From Segetibacter aerophilus (GTDB lineage Bacteria > Bacteroidota > Bacteroidia > Chitinophagales > Chitinophagaceae), in the NCBI RefSeq assembly GCF_007991655.1, contig NZ_BJYT01000024.1:1-64000 (forward strand): a DNA stretch of 64,000 nucleotides, read 5' to 3'. A model generated the notes under the pieces. It was not told the DNA's origin and made no database searches. It saw nothing but the letters and a program-made list of their open reading frames with translations. Position numbers and translations under genes: made by a program. This document shows, in pieces, positions 51,082 to 61,052 of this stretch (position 1 is the stretch's first letter; every line of letters starts with the position of its first letter).

Positions 51082-52140
51082 TTAATACCTTAGATTTCTA
51101 ACTTTTGCCATATTCACAGGTACAATCTTTCCTTTATTAATATCGATCAAGCCTTCGGCCTTAAAATCACTAATAGTCCTGTTGAGCGACTCCGTTGCAG
51201 TTCCTATGTATTGAGCTATTTCTTCCCTGGAGATTTCTATTGCCTTACTTGTGTCTGTTATTTCAAATTTGTCTACGATATCAATCAGCGCTTTGGCTAC
51301 TCTCTTGCGCAACGAGCTATACGCCAGGCTCAGCAGACGTTCCTCTTTTTCCTTTACATTTTGGGTAATGATATGTATGAACTTTGCAGCTATAGTGATG
51401 TCGCCATAGATCATCTGTAGAAATTCTTCTTTCGGAATTTGCAGCACTTCAGCTTCCTCAAGTACAACCGCACTGTCCTCGTATAAAGAGTCCTCGATCA
51501 GGGCAGTATATCCAAAAAACTCTCCTTCGTTATACAGGTTGGTGATGTATTCTTTTCCATCCTCGTGCATTTTAACACATTTTACTTTACCCTTATTTAG
51601 ATAATACAAAAAACGTGGGCGCTTGCCTTCATGATACACCGTTAACTTTTTTTCAAAGGAATACATATCGTATTTGTCCGATAGCTGCTTCAGCAAACCA
51701 GAAGCTTTTACATCCTTTATAAATTCAGTCAAACCAGATACGGTTGATGGATATTTCTGCTCCAGTAATTCGACTCTTTTAAGCCTTGCCTCCACAGCGC
51801 TCAACAATTCACTGTCATCAAACGGTTTTGTGATATAATCATCAGCACCCATTTCCATCCCCTTTCTAAAATCACTTCGCTCTGTTTTAGCTGTAAGAAA
51901 AATGAAAGGTGTATGTTCTGTCGCGGCATTCTTTCTTAATAAATGTAGCACACCATAACCATCTAACTCCGGCATCATGATGTCACAAATGATCACCGAT
52001 GGTTTTTCGCGTAATGCTACATCGACACCACGTTTTCCGTTTTCTGCGGTAAGTGCATTATAACCTGCCAACTCAAGTATTTCTGCCGTATTCTCTCTAA
52101 TCTCGTTATTGTCTTCAATCACCAAAATTGTCTTTGCCAT
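51082..52140 (-). CDS. response regulator fused to a Crp/Fnr-type DNA-binding protein
   Basis: A 352-residue protein in three parts. The receiver domain (1-120) has LVIEDNNEIREN, the phosphoacceptor Asp in VIICDIMMPELDG and Lys in ITKPFDD. A cyclic-nucleotide-binding-type barrel lies at about 150-265 (YYLNKGKVKCVK, YNEGEFFGYTAL). The Crp-type HTH is at about 280-345 (ISREEIAQYIGTATESLNRT). Instead of a small molecule, phosphorylation likely controls the Crp-type module. The start overlaps the end of the kinase gene by 26 bases, so they are a two-component pair. Confidence 0.9.
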   Translation of the reverse strand: MAKTILVIEDNNEIRENTAEILELAGYNALTAENGKRGVDVALREKPSVIICDIMMPELDGYGVLHLLRKNAATEHTPFIFLTAKTERSDFRKGMEMGADDYITKPFDDSELLSAVEARLKRVELLEQKYPSTVSGLTEFIKDVKASGLLKQLSDKYDMYSFEKKLTVYHEGKRPRFLYYLNKGKVKCVKMHEDGKEYITNLYNEGEFFGYTALIEDSLYEDSAVVLEEAEVLQIPKEEFLQMIYGDITIAAKFIHIITQNVKEKEERLLSLAYSSLRKRVAKALIDIVDKFEITDTSKAIEISREEIAQYIGTATESLNRTISDFKAEGLIDINKGKIVPVNMAKVRNLRY

Positions 52141-53704
52141 CAGTTGTTAAATTAGTAGGTATTGTAACTGTAATTGTCGTTCCTTTTGATAACTCACTTT
52201 CTAAATCTACTTTTCCGTGCAACAAGTCAAGATACCGTTTCACAATGTGCAGACCAAGGCCTGTACCTTGTATGTTGACCGCATTGCCGCCACGAAAAAA
52301 GCTGGAAAAGAGATGCTGTTGATCTTCTTCAGATATACCGATTCCTTTGTCCTGCACCTTTATTCTTGCTACCTCATTATCAACTTCACTCGTAACCACA
52401 ACATTGCTGTTCTCGGGCGAAAACTTGATGGCATTTGAAACGAGGTTAAGCAGGATGTTTTTCAATAATTTCTTATCCGAATGTATGACTGCTTCGCCAT
52501 TATGGTTATATACTATATTCTGCCCGTTTTTCAAAAGCCCTCTTACATCATCGATCGTTTCCTCAATAAAGTCATTTACTTGAAATGCACCAGGAGAAGC
52601 AGCAATTTTCCCTTCATCCAACTTACCCAGTGAAAGAAAGTCTTCAAGAATATCGTTCAGGTTTTTAACTGCATCTTTAATCCTGCCGATGTGCTTGTCC
52701 CTCCTTTCCTGGTCTTCGGCTTTGGTATACTTTGAGAGCAATGAAGCGGAGGACAAGACGGTACTTAATGGTGTTCTAAATTCATGAGATGCCATGGAAA
52801 CAAAACGACTTTTTATTTCGTTAAGCTGCCTTTCTTTGTCTAGTGCTTCGCTCAACTCGCGCTGCGACACCTCAAGTTTTTGTAAGGCTTCTTTTAAAAT
52901 CAAGGTCCTCTCTTCCACCTTCATTTCCAAATCAGCATTTAACGTCCGGATTTCATCTGAAACTTTTTCCAGTTCATGTTGCTGTAGCCTCATGCTTTCC
53001 TCGATCACCTTTCTATGAGTAATGTCAACAATAAATGCGATGACGAATCTTTGCTCACCACGATAATAATAACTGAGACTTACCTCAACCGGAAACTTTT
53101 GACCATTCTTTTTTTGTGCATACAGATCCCGTCCCGAGCCCATTGACCGATGTTGAGGATCCTCGTAAAATGTTTCTCTTAGTTTAATATGATGTTCCCT
53201 GATTTTTTGCGGAAGTAACACTTCCACATTATGGCCGATTAATTCGTCGGTGCCGTATCCAAACATTTTTACAGCCGCAGGATTAGCTAAGATTATCTGG
53301 CCATTCTGGTTGGTAAGTATAATGCCCTCTGTGGCATTTTCATACAACGCCGCCATGTGGGTTTTCTCAAAATTCATGTGCTGGTTCTGCCGCTTTATAT
53401 ACAGTACCAATAGCGTGGTAAAGAGAATCAGGAAAATGACCAGCAAATACTCGATCAGCAGCTTTGTTGTCACACCGCCTTTGGTCAAGACCATAAAGAG
53501 AACAACGACTAATAAACTACCTGCGGCAGCAATCACTGTCGAACGTATATCATTTACAAAAACAGAAAGGAAAATAACGACTAATAACCCGCTAAACGTA
53601 ATTGTATAACCGGGCAGAAGGTAAACCATGACCATTGTGAAAACAAAGGCGATGGCGGCGAAAATTGTCGCCTGCTTATTATTTAATTTGAAAATTCCTT
53701 TCAA
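52115..53704 (-). CDS. membrane PAS sensor histidine kinase
   Basis: A 529-residue kinase. Four hydrophobic segments (residues about 10-105) are followed by a PAS domain of the FixL type (YENATEGIILTNQNGQIILA ... VEVLLPQKIREHH), a coiled coil, the HisKA H-box SMASHEFRTPLS, and the ATPase domain with N box NLVSNAIKFSPE, G1 DKGIGI and G2 GTGLGLHIV. It should phosphorylate the overlapping response regulator. No haem-binding His is evident from position alone, so the signal is not known. The neighbour is hemN, which hints at oxygen. Confidence 0.92.
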   Translation of the reverse strand: MKGIFKLNNKQATIFAAIAFVFTMVMVYLLPGYTITFSGLLVVIFLSVFVNDIRSTVIAAAGSLLVVVLFMVLTKGGVTTKLLIEYLLVIFLILFTTLLVLYIKRQNQHMNFEKTHMAALYENATEGIILTNQNGQIILANPAAVKMFGYGTDELIGHNVEVLLPQKIREHHIKLRETFYEDPQHRSMGSGRDLYAQKKNGQKFPVEVSLSYYYRGEQRFVIAFIVDITHRKVIEESMRLQQHELEKVSDEIRTLNADLEMKVEERTLILKEALQKLEVSQRELSEALDKERQLNEIKSRFVSMASHEFRTPLSTVLSSASLLSKYTKAEDQERRDKHIGRIKDAVKNLNDILEDFLSLGKLDEGKIAASPGAFQVNDFIEETIDDVRGLLKNGQNIVYNHNGEAVIHSDKKLLKNILLNLVSNAIKFSPENSNVVVTSEVDNEVARIKVQDKGIGISEEDQQHLFSSFFRGGNAVNIQGTGLGLHIVKRYLDLLHGKVDLESELSKGTTITVTIPTNLTTDGKDNFGD

Positions 53705-53748
53705 TGGCTACACCGATTTATCATGCTGCAAATAGAGCGGCAAAATTA

Positions 53749-55128
53749 CTAAATAGCTTTACTAAAAATCGGCTTATCGAAAGATGAATTATTTCTTTGC
53801 AAAAACAGATCGAAAGCGCTACAGATATTCCTGATAAAATGGTGCCCAAGTTTTGTCACTTTTAATCCATTTCTATCAAATTCAACCAACCCATCCGCTT
53901 TTAATAACGCCAACTCAGGAAATGTATACTCTTCCAATGCCTGCTCCTGTGCCTTTGTGTAGGTGGTAGTTCCCTTGCAACTAATGTCGACAATATTCTT
54001 TCGGAACATCAGATCTTCATCAGTTAAAAAATATCCTTTTTTTATTGCCAGTTTACCAGTATTAACCGTGCTATAATAATCATTAAGGGTTTTATGATTT
54101 TGGGCAAAAGCATTTCCTACATCATTAATGCTGGATACACCAAGACCAACAAGCATTCCTGAGTTTTGAGTAGTATAACCCATGAAGTTCCGATGCAGCT
54201 TTTCGTTTTTCCAGGCATTGTATAAGTCATCAGTAGGTAGAGAAAAATGATCCATTCCAATGTCTACATAGCCTGCCTTTGTCAAAAGACTTTTGCCTTT
54301 CAGATATAGTGCGATTTTCTCTGCTGGCCCAGGCAAGTGTGTTTCATCAAACAAACGTTGCCCTTTGTTGGTCCAGGGTGTGTGTGCGTAACTATAGAAA
54401 GCGATGCGGCCTGGTCTCAGCGTTATCACCTCTTCAATTGTCGTTTCAATGCTTTCCAATGTCTGTGCTGGCAAACCATAGATCAAGTCAAAATTAACTG
54501 AAGTGAATCCCTTTGCACGCGCGTGTTCTGTTGCCCGCTTTACATTTTCAAAAGGCTGATGCCTGTTAATAAGCCGCTGAACTTCGCGATCATTATCCTG
54601 CACGCCATAACTAATCCGACGAAAGCCGAGAGCATAAAGAGTGTCCAGTTGATCACCTGTTGTGTTATTAGGATGCCCTTCAATGCTGAATTCACGATTA
54701 GGGTGAATAATGCTGTTGCGGGTAAGCATCTCAACAAGCCGTTTTAAATTTGCTGGAGAAAAAAAGGTTGGTGTCCCCCCGCCAAGATGCAATTCCCTGA
54801 TTACTGGTGTTTGCTGCATCAGTTTGCGATAGAGCTTCCATTCTTTTTCAATTGCACCTAGGTACTCCTCCTCTACTTTGTGGTTGGTGGTAATCCGCTT
54901 ATTGCAACCACAGTAGGTACACAGCGATTCGCAAAAAGGCAGGTGCACATATAAGCTAATCCCTTTTGTGTGGTTCTCCACATTAAACCTGGTGATAAAG
55001 GTATCCTCCCATTGCTTCACATCTATCTCTTCTTTCCAATTTGGAACAGTAGGATAACTCGTGTATCTTGGAACAGGGCGGTTGTACTTTTTAATCAACT
55101 CCTGGTTTATATCTACGACATGCTTCAT
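53749..55128 (-). CDS. hemN: oxygen-independent coproporphyrinogen III oxidase
   Basis: A 459-residue radical SAM enzyme. The iron-sulfur cluster site is CESLCTYCGC (C-x3-C-x2-C) after LYVHLPF, and the N-terminus RPVPRYTSYPTVPNW is the trip-wire segment of true HemN, distinguishing it from HemW. Later motifs HLGGGTPTFF and SYGVQDNDREVQ fit. It makes protoporphyrinogen IX without oxygen. It lies directly upstream of the kinase and regulator genes on the same strand, so oxygen-limited control by that pair is plausible. Confidence 0.95.
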   Translation of the reverse strand: MKHVVDINQELIKKYNRPVPRYTSYPTVPNWKEEIDVKQWEDTFITRFNVENHTKGISLYVHLPFCESLCTYCGCNKRITTNHKVEEEYLGAIEKEWKLYRKLMQQTPVIRELHLGGGTPTFFSPANLKRLVEMLTRNSIIHPNREFSIEGHPNNTTGDQLDTLYALGFRRISYGVQDNDREVQRLINRHQPFENVKRATEHARAKGFTSVNFDLIYGLPAQTLESIETTIEEVITLRPGRIAFYSYAHTPWTNKGQRLFDETHLPGPAEKIALYLKGKSLLTKAGYVDIGMDHFSLPTDDLYNAWKNEKLHRNFMGYTTQNSGMLVGLGVSSINDVGNAFAQNHKTLNDYYSTVNTGKLAIKKGYFLTDEDLMFRKNIVDISCKGTTTYTKAQEQALEEYTFPELALLKADGLVEFDRNGLKVTKLGHHFIRNICSAFDLFLQRNNSSFDKPIFSKAI

Positions 55129-55368
55129 CTCACAAAAGTAGATTTGCCAATTCTGCTAAAAAATGACTTTCGTTATGTTATAACAAAATGGTGGTCAGCG
55201 AGGAGGACATTTTGACGACTGCTTCAAGTCTTTGTTGATGGTCTGCTTGCCTCATTAATAATGTTTAATAACCACAACTTTGTACGTCTTTGTTTGATTG
55301 GTGAAATACTTTTCGCCTATACTTTTTCCATTAAATCCCCTTCTTAGTTGTTGAAGAAATTCAAGTTT

Positions 55369-56694
55369 TTATATTTTTTCCAACCTCTGCCTTTCGCCAG
55401 TTACCTCGACAATTTCGACGCTATTAATCTTACCGGTTTTTTCCCTAACAAATTGTACTCTTAGCATTTTATCTTCCACGTCATAAAAATCAGCAGATAG
55501 AGGAACCAGTAACGCTTTACTTCCGGGTTCGAAAGAGAGATAAAGTTTATTAGATTCTGATGAAACAGTATATGGACCATATTTGCCTGTTAAATCTTTT
55601 TGCTGTTGTATTTCGGGTAAAAAGGGGTTTTGCTTAGCCCTTAATGAAGTGAGCAACCATTGATAAATATTATGGGGGTTAGACGAGTCTTTTAAAGCCA
55701 ACTTCTCAAGTGCCTTTTCCTGCGCCACTATAAGAGCATTTGATGCAGCGACGGGAATGTCGGGTGTAACACCGGTGCCTTCCCAATTAGTGTTAGTAAC
55801 AGGATTTATAGCCCTGCCAATAGGAACGAAAATAGCAAAGCGGTCATTTATAATTTCTAGTCCGCCCGGGTTAGCGCCACCACCAGTAACTTCACCTACA
55901 ACGGTTGCTCTTTTTAAAGATTTTAGGTCATAGGTGAACTCTTCCGCAGCGGAAAAGGTGCCTCTGCTTGTTAGTATGTATACGTCAACATCCGGCCTTC
56001 GTTTACCACTTATAAAAGGTAATGTCCATGTTTGAGTAGTCTGATTACTAGGACGGAAATAAAAATTGTTTAAGTGTACCGGGTTGGCACTAAAAAGATA
56101 ACTACATATCAGCTGTATCATTGCCGGGTTACCGCCTGTATTTTTTCGAAGGTCAATAATAAGTGCATCGGCGTTGCTCAGAAAGTTCATGGCAGCAACA
56201 GCGGTTTCTCCAGCATACTGCGGGTCAACAAAGCTGCGCAAGTCAAGGTACCCTATATTTCCATCCAACAGCTTTACTTCCTTAAATCCATAATTGTTGT
56301 TCTTCATTCGTTGCAACATTGCAGTTGTTGCCTTTGGGTCGCTACTCGTTCCCTGCCTTGCACGAATATCCCTTATGTAATCTGGGTCAACTCTCACTCC
56401 CAAGTGCTTATCTTTAGTTACCAACTGCAAGTCTGAGGTTAAACGACCAGAGAAACTTATGGGGTCCCTTAAACTAGAATAAACACCTTTATTAAGATTA
56501 GACATCAGCAGGTCAGAGGTTTCTTTTGCCACTTCAGGGAAGACGTAGCGGTTGTTTAACAACGAACTGATACTAGAAATTACCTCTCGCTGTTCTGAGG
56601 CAGTTACGGCGACGGTGGTGTCTTTGGACTGCGCTTTCCCAATCATTGAATTAAAAGGCAGTATTATCGAAAGAACTATAAGGAATTTTGTCAT
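55369..56694 (-). CDS. exported S41 family peptidase
   Basis: A 441-residue protein with a signal peptide (LIVLSIILPFNSMIGKAQS). The N-terminal helical region (VISSISSLLNNRYVFPEVA) and the core GNIGYLDLRSFVDPQ, DALIIDLRKNTGGNPAMIQL and TSRGTFSAAEEFTYDL fit the interphotoreceptor-retinoid-binding type of S41. The nucleophile is the Ser of TFSAAEE. No PDZ domain is clear. The last 60 residues form an extra beta domain. Periplasmic; substrate unknown. Confidence 0.88.
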   Translation of the reverse strand: MTKFLIVLSIILPFNSMIGKAQSKDTTVAVTASEQREVISSISSLLNNRYVFPEVAKETSDLLMSNLNKGVYSSLRDPISFSGRLTSDLQLVTKDKHLGVRVDPDYIRDIRARQGTSSDPKATTAMLQRMKNNNYGFKEVKLLDGNIGYLDLRSFVDPQYAGETAVAAMNFLSNADALIIDLRKNTGGNPAMIQLICSYLFSANPVHLNNFYFRPSNQTTQTWTLPFISGKRRPDVDVYILTSRGTFSAAEEFTYDLKSLKRATVVGEVTGGGANPGGLEIINDRFAIFVPIGRAINPVTNTNWEGTGVTPDIPVAASNALIVAQEKALEKLALKDSSNPHNIYQWLLTSLRAKQNPFLPEIQQQKDLTGKYGPYTVSSESNKLYLSFEPGSKALLVPLSADFYDVEDKMLRVQFVREKTGKINSVEIVEVTGERQRLEKI

Positions 56695-56811
56695 AAAAAT
56701 TAAGTTTTGGTGTCGTAACGACTATTTTAATAATTTAAAAATCTGCGTAGGATTTTGTTACTATCTATGAGTTTGTCCGTGATGTTTTTATTGCCCGAAT
56801 AATTTCACGAT

Positions 56812-59271
56812 TTATTGCTTCACCCTGCTTTGCTCGCTCTCGAGGCCGGTTGAACGATGACGCGCTTCTTTGATGGCGCTGCTTCCAAAGCGATAGCTAA
56901 ATGTTAAGCGGAAAACACGGGTTTCAGCCTTTTGATACAGTTTGTAATTAACACTGCTTAGGCTGCTGTGGATGTTTGTAGCACGAGTGTTGAAGACGTC
57001 ATTTACAGAAAATTTGACACTTGCTTTTTTATTCATCAACGTCTTGCTTAATCCCAAATCAACACTGTAGCTGCTGCCGAAATTAAAAGTTCCATAGACA
57101 TTAGATGAAGTGTAATTTGCGCCGGCCTCTGCTGTAAAAGTTTGAGACAAGGTGAAATTATGATTGGTGTTTAAGTAGAAACTGCTCTTGTTTACATCGA
57201 GGTTAAGACCTTCCAATCCTGTTGCCTGGTACTGGTTGTTAAATACAGTTACAGTGTTGTTTGTGTTCCACCATTTAGTTATTGCAACAGGAGCATTTAG
57301 TGTCAGACTTAAGAATTTAGCATCATTTACGTTAGCCGAAGTTTGATACAAACCTTTTCTTGCAGTGTCTGGAAGTATAACGTCAGTAATATTATCTTTT
57401 GTAACTGCATATCTAAAGTTTGCACTGTACTTTTTCTTGTACAAATAACCTACTTCAAAAGAATGCGTGTATTGCGGATTTAGGAAAGGATTGCCTTTTT
57501 GAAAAGTATATTGGTCAAGATAATAAACAAACGGATTTAGTGCATCATAAGATGGACGGTCAATGCGCCTGCTGTATGAGAAACTTGTGCTATGGTTATT
57601 TGAAATTGTTTGATTTACAAAAAGGCTGGGAAACAAATCGAAGTAGCTTCTCTCCACAACCTTATTTTCGGTAATAGAGTTGCCTTTTGAAATTGTCTTT
57701 TCAGCACGCAACCCTATTTGAATACTGGTATTCTTAAACTGCTTACTTCCATTTACATAACCGGCGTGGATTGTTTCGTCATAAATAAAATGATTACTGC
57801 GGTTGCTGTTATTCTTCCAGTTGTTGTTTTCCATCTCTTCGAACTGCAAGTCGTTATCAGTACGTACTAAACTGCTTTTCACACCAGCCTCTACCTTCAA
57901 ACTTTTAGAAACAGGCCATACATAGTCAGCCTTAATTGACTTTATGTTGATGAGAGAGGGCGTTGTGTTCCTGTTTAGATAAGGGTCTCTGAACTGGCTT
58001 CCATCCTTGCTAAGAAAGAAATTATCATAAGAATTAAAATCTCTTGAATGGTTCCTGGAGCAATCTGCATCTATTGCAAGCTCCTTGCCTGTAGTGTCGA
58101 GAATTACCTTGTAATTGATATTATAGGCCATGTTTCGGTAACGTCCATTGCTTCTGCCTGCAACATTTATAAGGGAATCTGACACCTTTTGAGATGCACC
58201 GATGTTGGTAACATTATTAGAATTGGAAGAGGAATTATTGGCATAGCCAGAGATTAAAAAACCTAACGTATTTTTTGAATTCAGAAAGAAGTCAACACCG
58301 GCCTTGTAATTATTGCTTTGATAGTTTCTGTCATCTGCTTCACGTTGCGTGAAATAAGTATTTTGGTTATTTAGTCTGTTCACTCGGCTGATATCGAGAA
58401 CTCTATCGGTATGGTTTACTCCATGGTTGTAGTTTGCAAAGATGTTCATCTTTTCATTCCGGTGATTTAAATTAATTCCTGCGTTGGTCTTATACCTGTT
58501 ACCGTATCCCATCCCGATGTTCGCAGCGCCATTGGTGCCTACAGTTTTACTCTTTTTTGTCTTAATATTTATAATTCCTGCATTGCCTGCCGCATCATAT
58601 TTCGCCGACGGATTTGTGATCAACTCAATGCTTTCAACCTGGCTGCTTTGCATACTTCTTAAAAGCTGAGCAACCTCACTGTGGCTCATATAAGTTTGTT
58701 TGCCATCAATCATAACCATCACACCACTCTTGCCGCTCATCGAAATATTTCCGTCCTTATCTACGATTACTCCGGGTGCTTTTTCCAACACTTCCAATGC
58801 AGTCGAGCCTGCTGAAATGGCGCTGTTTTCCACGTTTACGATTGTCCTATCAATTTTTCTTTCTATGAATGACTTCTTTGCAGTCACTACAACTGCCGCC
58901 AGAGATTTGCTTTCGATTTCAAGCTTTAATGAAGGTGCCTGTACTTTCGAAACACCAGCACCAATTGTGATTGTATTGCTCTTGCCTGCACGATAACCGG
59001 TCATGGAAACGGAGATAAAATATGCACCCGGAGTTATGTTATTGAAACGATAAGTGCCGGTAGAGTCAGTCATCGTTGTTTTAATAAGTGAAGAGTCTTT
59101 TACAGTTAGTAAGCTAATCGTTGCATAAGTCAACGCCTTGTTATTTTCACCGGTAACGATACCTGATAAAGCGGCAACTTTAGCTGCTGCCGGAGATGCA
59201 TTTTCTTGTGACTTTGCAAAAGATGAAACCAATAAAAGTAATGCGGTTAAATAAGCAGTCAAACGTTTCAT
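56812..59271 (-). CDS. outer-membrane receptor with carboxypeptidase-regulatory-like domain
   Basis: An 819-residue protein with a signal peptide (MKRLTAYLTALLLLVSSFA). Residues 33-120 form a CarboxypepD_reg-like sheet (LSGIVTGENNKALTYATISL). A plug domain follows (about 130-240; LEKAPGVIVDKDGNISMSGK, GNAGIINIKT), then a large barrel of the OMP_b-brl_3 type, ending in FRLTFSYRFGS. There is no SusC-type signature and no SusD gene follows, so it is not a polysaccharide utilisation locus. It probably imports or binds a peptide or metal compound; ligand unknown. Confidence 0.85.
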   Translation of the reverse strand: MKRLTAYLTALLLLVSSFAKSQENASPAAAKVAALSGIVTGENNKALTYATISLLTVKDSSLIKTTMTDSTGTYRFNNITPGAYFISVSMTGYRAGKSNTITIGAGVSKVQAPSLKLEIESKSLAAVVVTAKKSFIERKIDRTIVNVENSAISAGSTALEVLEKAPGVIVDKDGNISMSGKSGVMVMIDGKQTYMSHSEVAQLLRSMQSSQVESIELITNPSAKYDAAGNAGIINIKTKKSKTVGTNGAANIGMGYGNRYKTNAGINLNHRNEKMNIFANYNHGVNHTDRVLDISRVNRLNNQNTYFTQREADDRNYQSNNYKAGVDFFLNSKNTLGFLISGYANNSSSNSNNVTNIGASQKVSDSLINVAGRSNGRYRNMAYNINYKVILDTTGKELAIDADCSRNHSRDFNSYDNFFLSKDGSQFRDPYLNRNTTPSLINIKSIKADYVWPVSKSLKVEAGVKSSLVRTDNDLQFEEMENNNWKNNSNRSNHFIYDETIHAGYVNGSKQFKNTSIQIGLRAEKTISKGNSITENKVVERSYFDLFPSLFVNQTISNNHSTSFSYSRRIDRPSYDALNPFVYYLDQYTFQKGNPFLNPQYTHSFEVGYLYKKKYSANFRYAVTKDNITDVILPDTARKGLYQTSANVNDAKFLSLTLNAPVAITKWWNTNNTVTVFNNQYQATGLEGLNLDVNKSSFYLNTNHNFTLSQTFTAEAGANYTSSNVYGTFNFGSSYSVDLGLSKTLMNKKASVKFSVNDVFNTRATNIHSSLSSVNYKLYQKAETRVFRLTFSYRFGSSAIKEARHRSTGLESEQSRVKQ

Positions 59272-59431
59272 AATTGTTTTGATTTTTATGAAACAAAGAG
59301 ATACAAAATCAAAAACGATAAGAAACCTATAAAGACGAATGACGGAAAAGGGATGACAGAACAGGAATTAGGGCGACAAAGCATTTAGCGATGACGGTAA
59401 AATATAGCAGGAGCAATCGTTAGGAGCCAAC

Positions 59432-59791
59432 CTAATTCTTCAACAGCCAAAGAACACGGTCATAAGAAGCGAGATAATGGAGGGATGAAATAGTAATGAA
59501 GATATAGCCGGTTCTATTCATATTTAGCGAGAACAAGAAATAGGCAGCAGTAACAAAGAGTGTGAGCTCGTATAACAGTCTGAGCCATCCTGGTATGGAT
59601 ACGATTGCTTTACCTGGGTCTCCATCTACTTTAAACACGGCCCAGACAATAGCAGCAATTAACGGTGCTCCAATCCCGATTAAGTACTTAAAGAAGCCCT
59701 GGAACCGGGTGAAGCCCCAGCAACTAAAAATGACTAAAAGAGCAATTTCTAACAAGAATCGGGTTGCTAAGTTTAAAGGGTGGTTGTTCAT
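59432..59791 (-). CDS. YrdB family membrane protein
   Basis: About 119 residues from ATG 59791 (MNNHPLNLATRFLLEIALLV); eight more residues are possible from 59815. Four membrane helices and the conserved ALLVIFSCWGFTRF and GDPGKAIVSIPGWLRLLYEL segments match the YrdB/DUF2568 family. The function of the family is unknown. It is a single gene. Confidence 0.85.
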   Translation of the reverse strand: MNNHPLNLATRFLLEIALLVIFSCWGFTRFQGFFKYLIGIGAPLIAAIVWAVFKVDGDPGKAIVSIPGWLRLLYELTLFVTAAYFLFSLNMNRTGYIFITISSLHYLASYDRVLWLLKN

Positions 59792-60002
59792 TTTTCGGTA
59801 ATTGCTGTTATGCAAATTTTTTTCAGCCTAAATAAGCCTTCTTCACAAACCTAATAAAAACATGAATCTTCATAAAATCGGATTTATGATTCGTCACCTG
59901 AAATTCGTCATTCGTCGGCTGTTTTTTGTTTCAAATGATTCTATTTTGCACATTCGTGCTTTCATTGATTCTTGACCCTTTTATTGATTTACCTATAATC
60001 GA

Positions 60003-61049
60003 ATGCTTAAAAAGCCAATTCTAAAAAACATCCATATCATACTTCTGCTAACAGCAATTGTTACAAACCTGTTGTTGTTTTTGGTATTTATGTATGTCAA
60101 CGGAAACCGGCTTAATCCATACGGCGTACCCTTAAAGGAATTCTGGAGGGAGGATTGGCTGTTCATTTTACAATTTTTTGTTATCACCTATTTCGTTTAT
60201 TATTCTATTGATTATTTCAATAACACGAACAAGGCTAATCAAAACAGCTCGGTAAGATTTATAAAAGAACTACTGTTCATCATCATTGTGGGTTTTATTT
60301 TACAGGAGTTTTTTCGAACCATTTTTATAAAGTTTATTGTTCGGCCAGAGGACCCAAAAACTTTAAATGCAAAACTTAGATTGTTGCAAATGGTGAACGT
60401 AGCTGCTATTTTGGTCCAGTACAGTTTTATGACCAGTCTGCGCATTTACGAATACCTGCAACAAAAACAACTTGAAATAGTACGGCTGCAAAAGGAGTAC
60501 ACCCAATCACAATTTGAAGCGCTTAAAAACCAGCTCAACCCTCATTTCCTGTTCAATAGCCTAAGCGTCCTAAGCTCTTTGGTGTATGTGGATGCGGACG
60601 TGGCAGAGGAGTTTATTGAAAAGCTTTCAAAAACGTATCGCTACCTTCTCGAGCAACGAGACAGGGAAAAAATTGAAGTGTCAAAGGAAATTAATTTTTT
60701 GCGTGCTTATATTTTTCTTTTACAGCAACGTTTTGGAAAGAAGTTGAAGGTGACTATGACTAACGTTAACGGAAAAGGCTTGCTGGTGCCCCATTCACTT
60801 TTAATAGCGATGGAATATATTATTTCAAATAATACCATGTCTACCTCAAAACCACTTTGTATTGATATAACTGCCAACGGAAATAGCCTACAGATTGCTT
60901 ACAACTCAAATCCAAAACCAACAATTGAATATGATAGCGAAAAACAATTGCAGCATTTACAAAAAAAATACTTACTAGTAGAAGAATCAGCATCTGTACT
61001 GCCTCAACAACAAGGCGAATTAACGGCTATTCAATTCCCTTTTATTTAA
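60003..61049 (+). CDS. LytS-type sensor, probable pseudokinase
   Basis: A 348-residue protein: four membrane segments (about residues 8-150), then the His-kinase region with QLNPHFLFNSLSVLSSL, which keeps the phosphoacceptor His. The ATPase part is degraded. Where the next gene has LLVENVVKHNKMS and GIGLENIQKRY, this one has IAMEYIISNNTMS and EKQLQHLQKKY, without the N-box Asn and the Gly motif. It should not bind ATP well. It precedes its paralogue by three bases and may act as a partner subunit in a heterodimer. Confidence 0.88.
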   Translation: MLKKPILKNIHIILLLTAIVTNLLLFLVFMYVNGNRLNPYGVPLKEFWREDWLFILQFFVITYFVYYSIDYFNNTNKANQNSSVRFIKELLFIIIVGFILQEFFRTIFIKFIVRPEDPKTLNAKLRLLQMVNVAAILVQYSFMTSLRIYEYLQQKQLEIVRLQKEYTQSQFEALKNQLNPHFLFNSLSVLSSLVYVDADVAEEFIEKLSKTYRYLLEQRDREKIEVSKEINFLRAYIFLLQQRFGKKLKVTMTNVNGKGLLVPHSLLIAMEYIISNNTMSTSKPLCIDITANGNSLQIAYNSNPKPTIEYDSEKQLQHLQKKYLLVEESASVLPQQQGELTAIQFPFI

Positions 61050-61052
61050 GCT

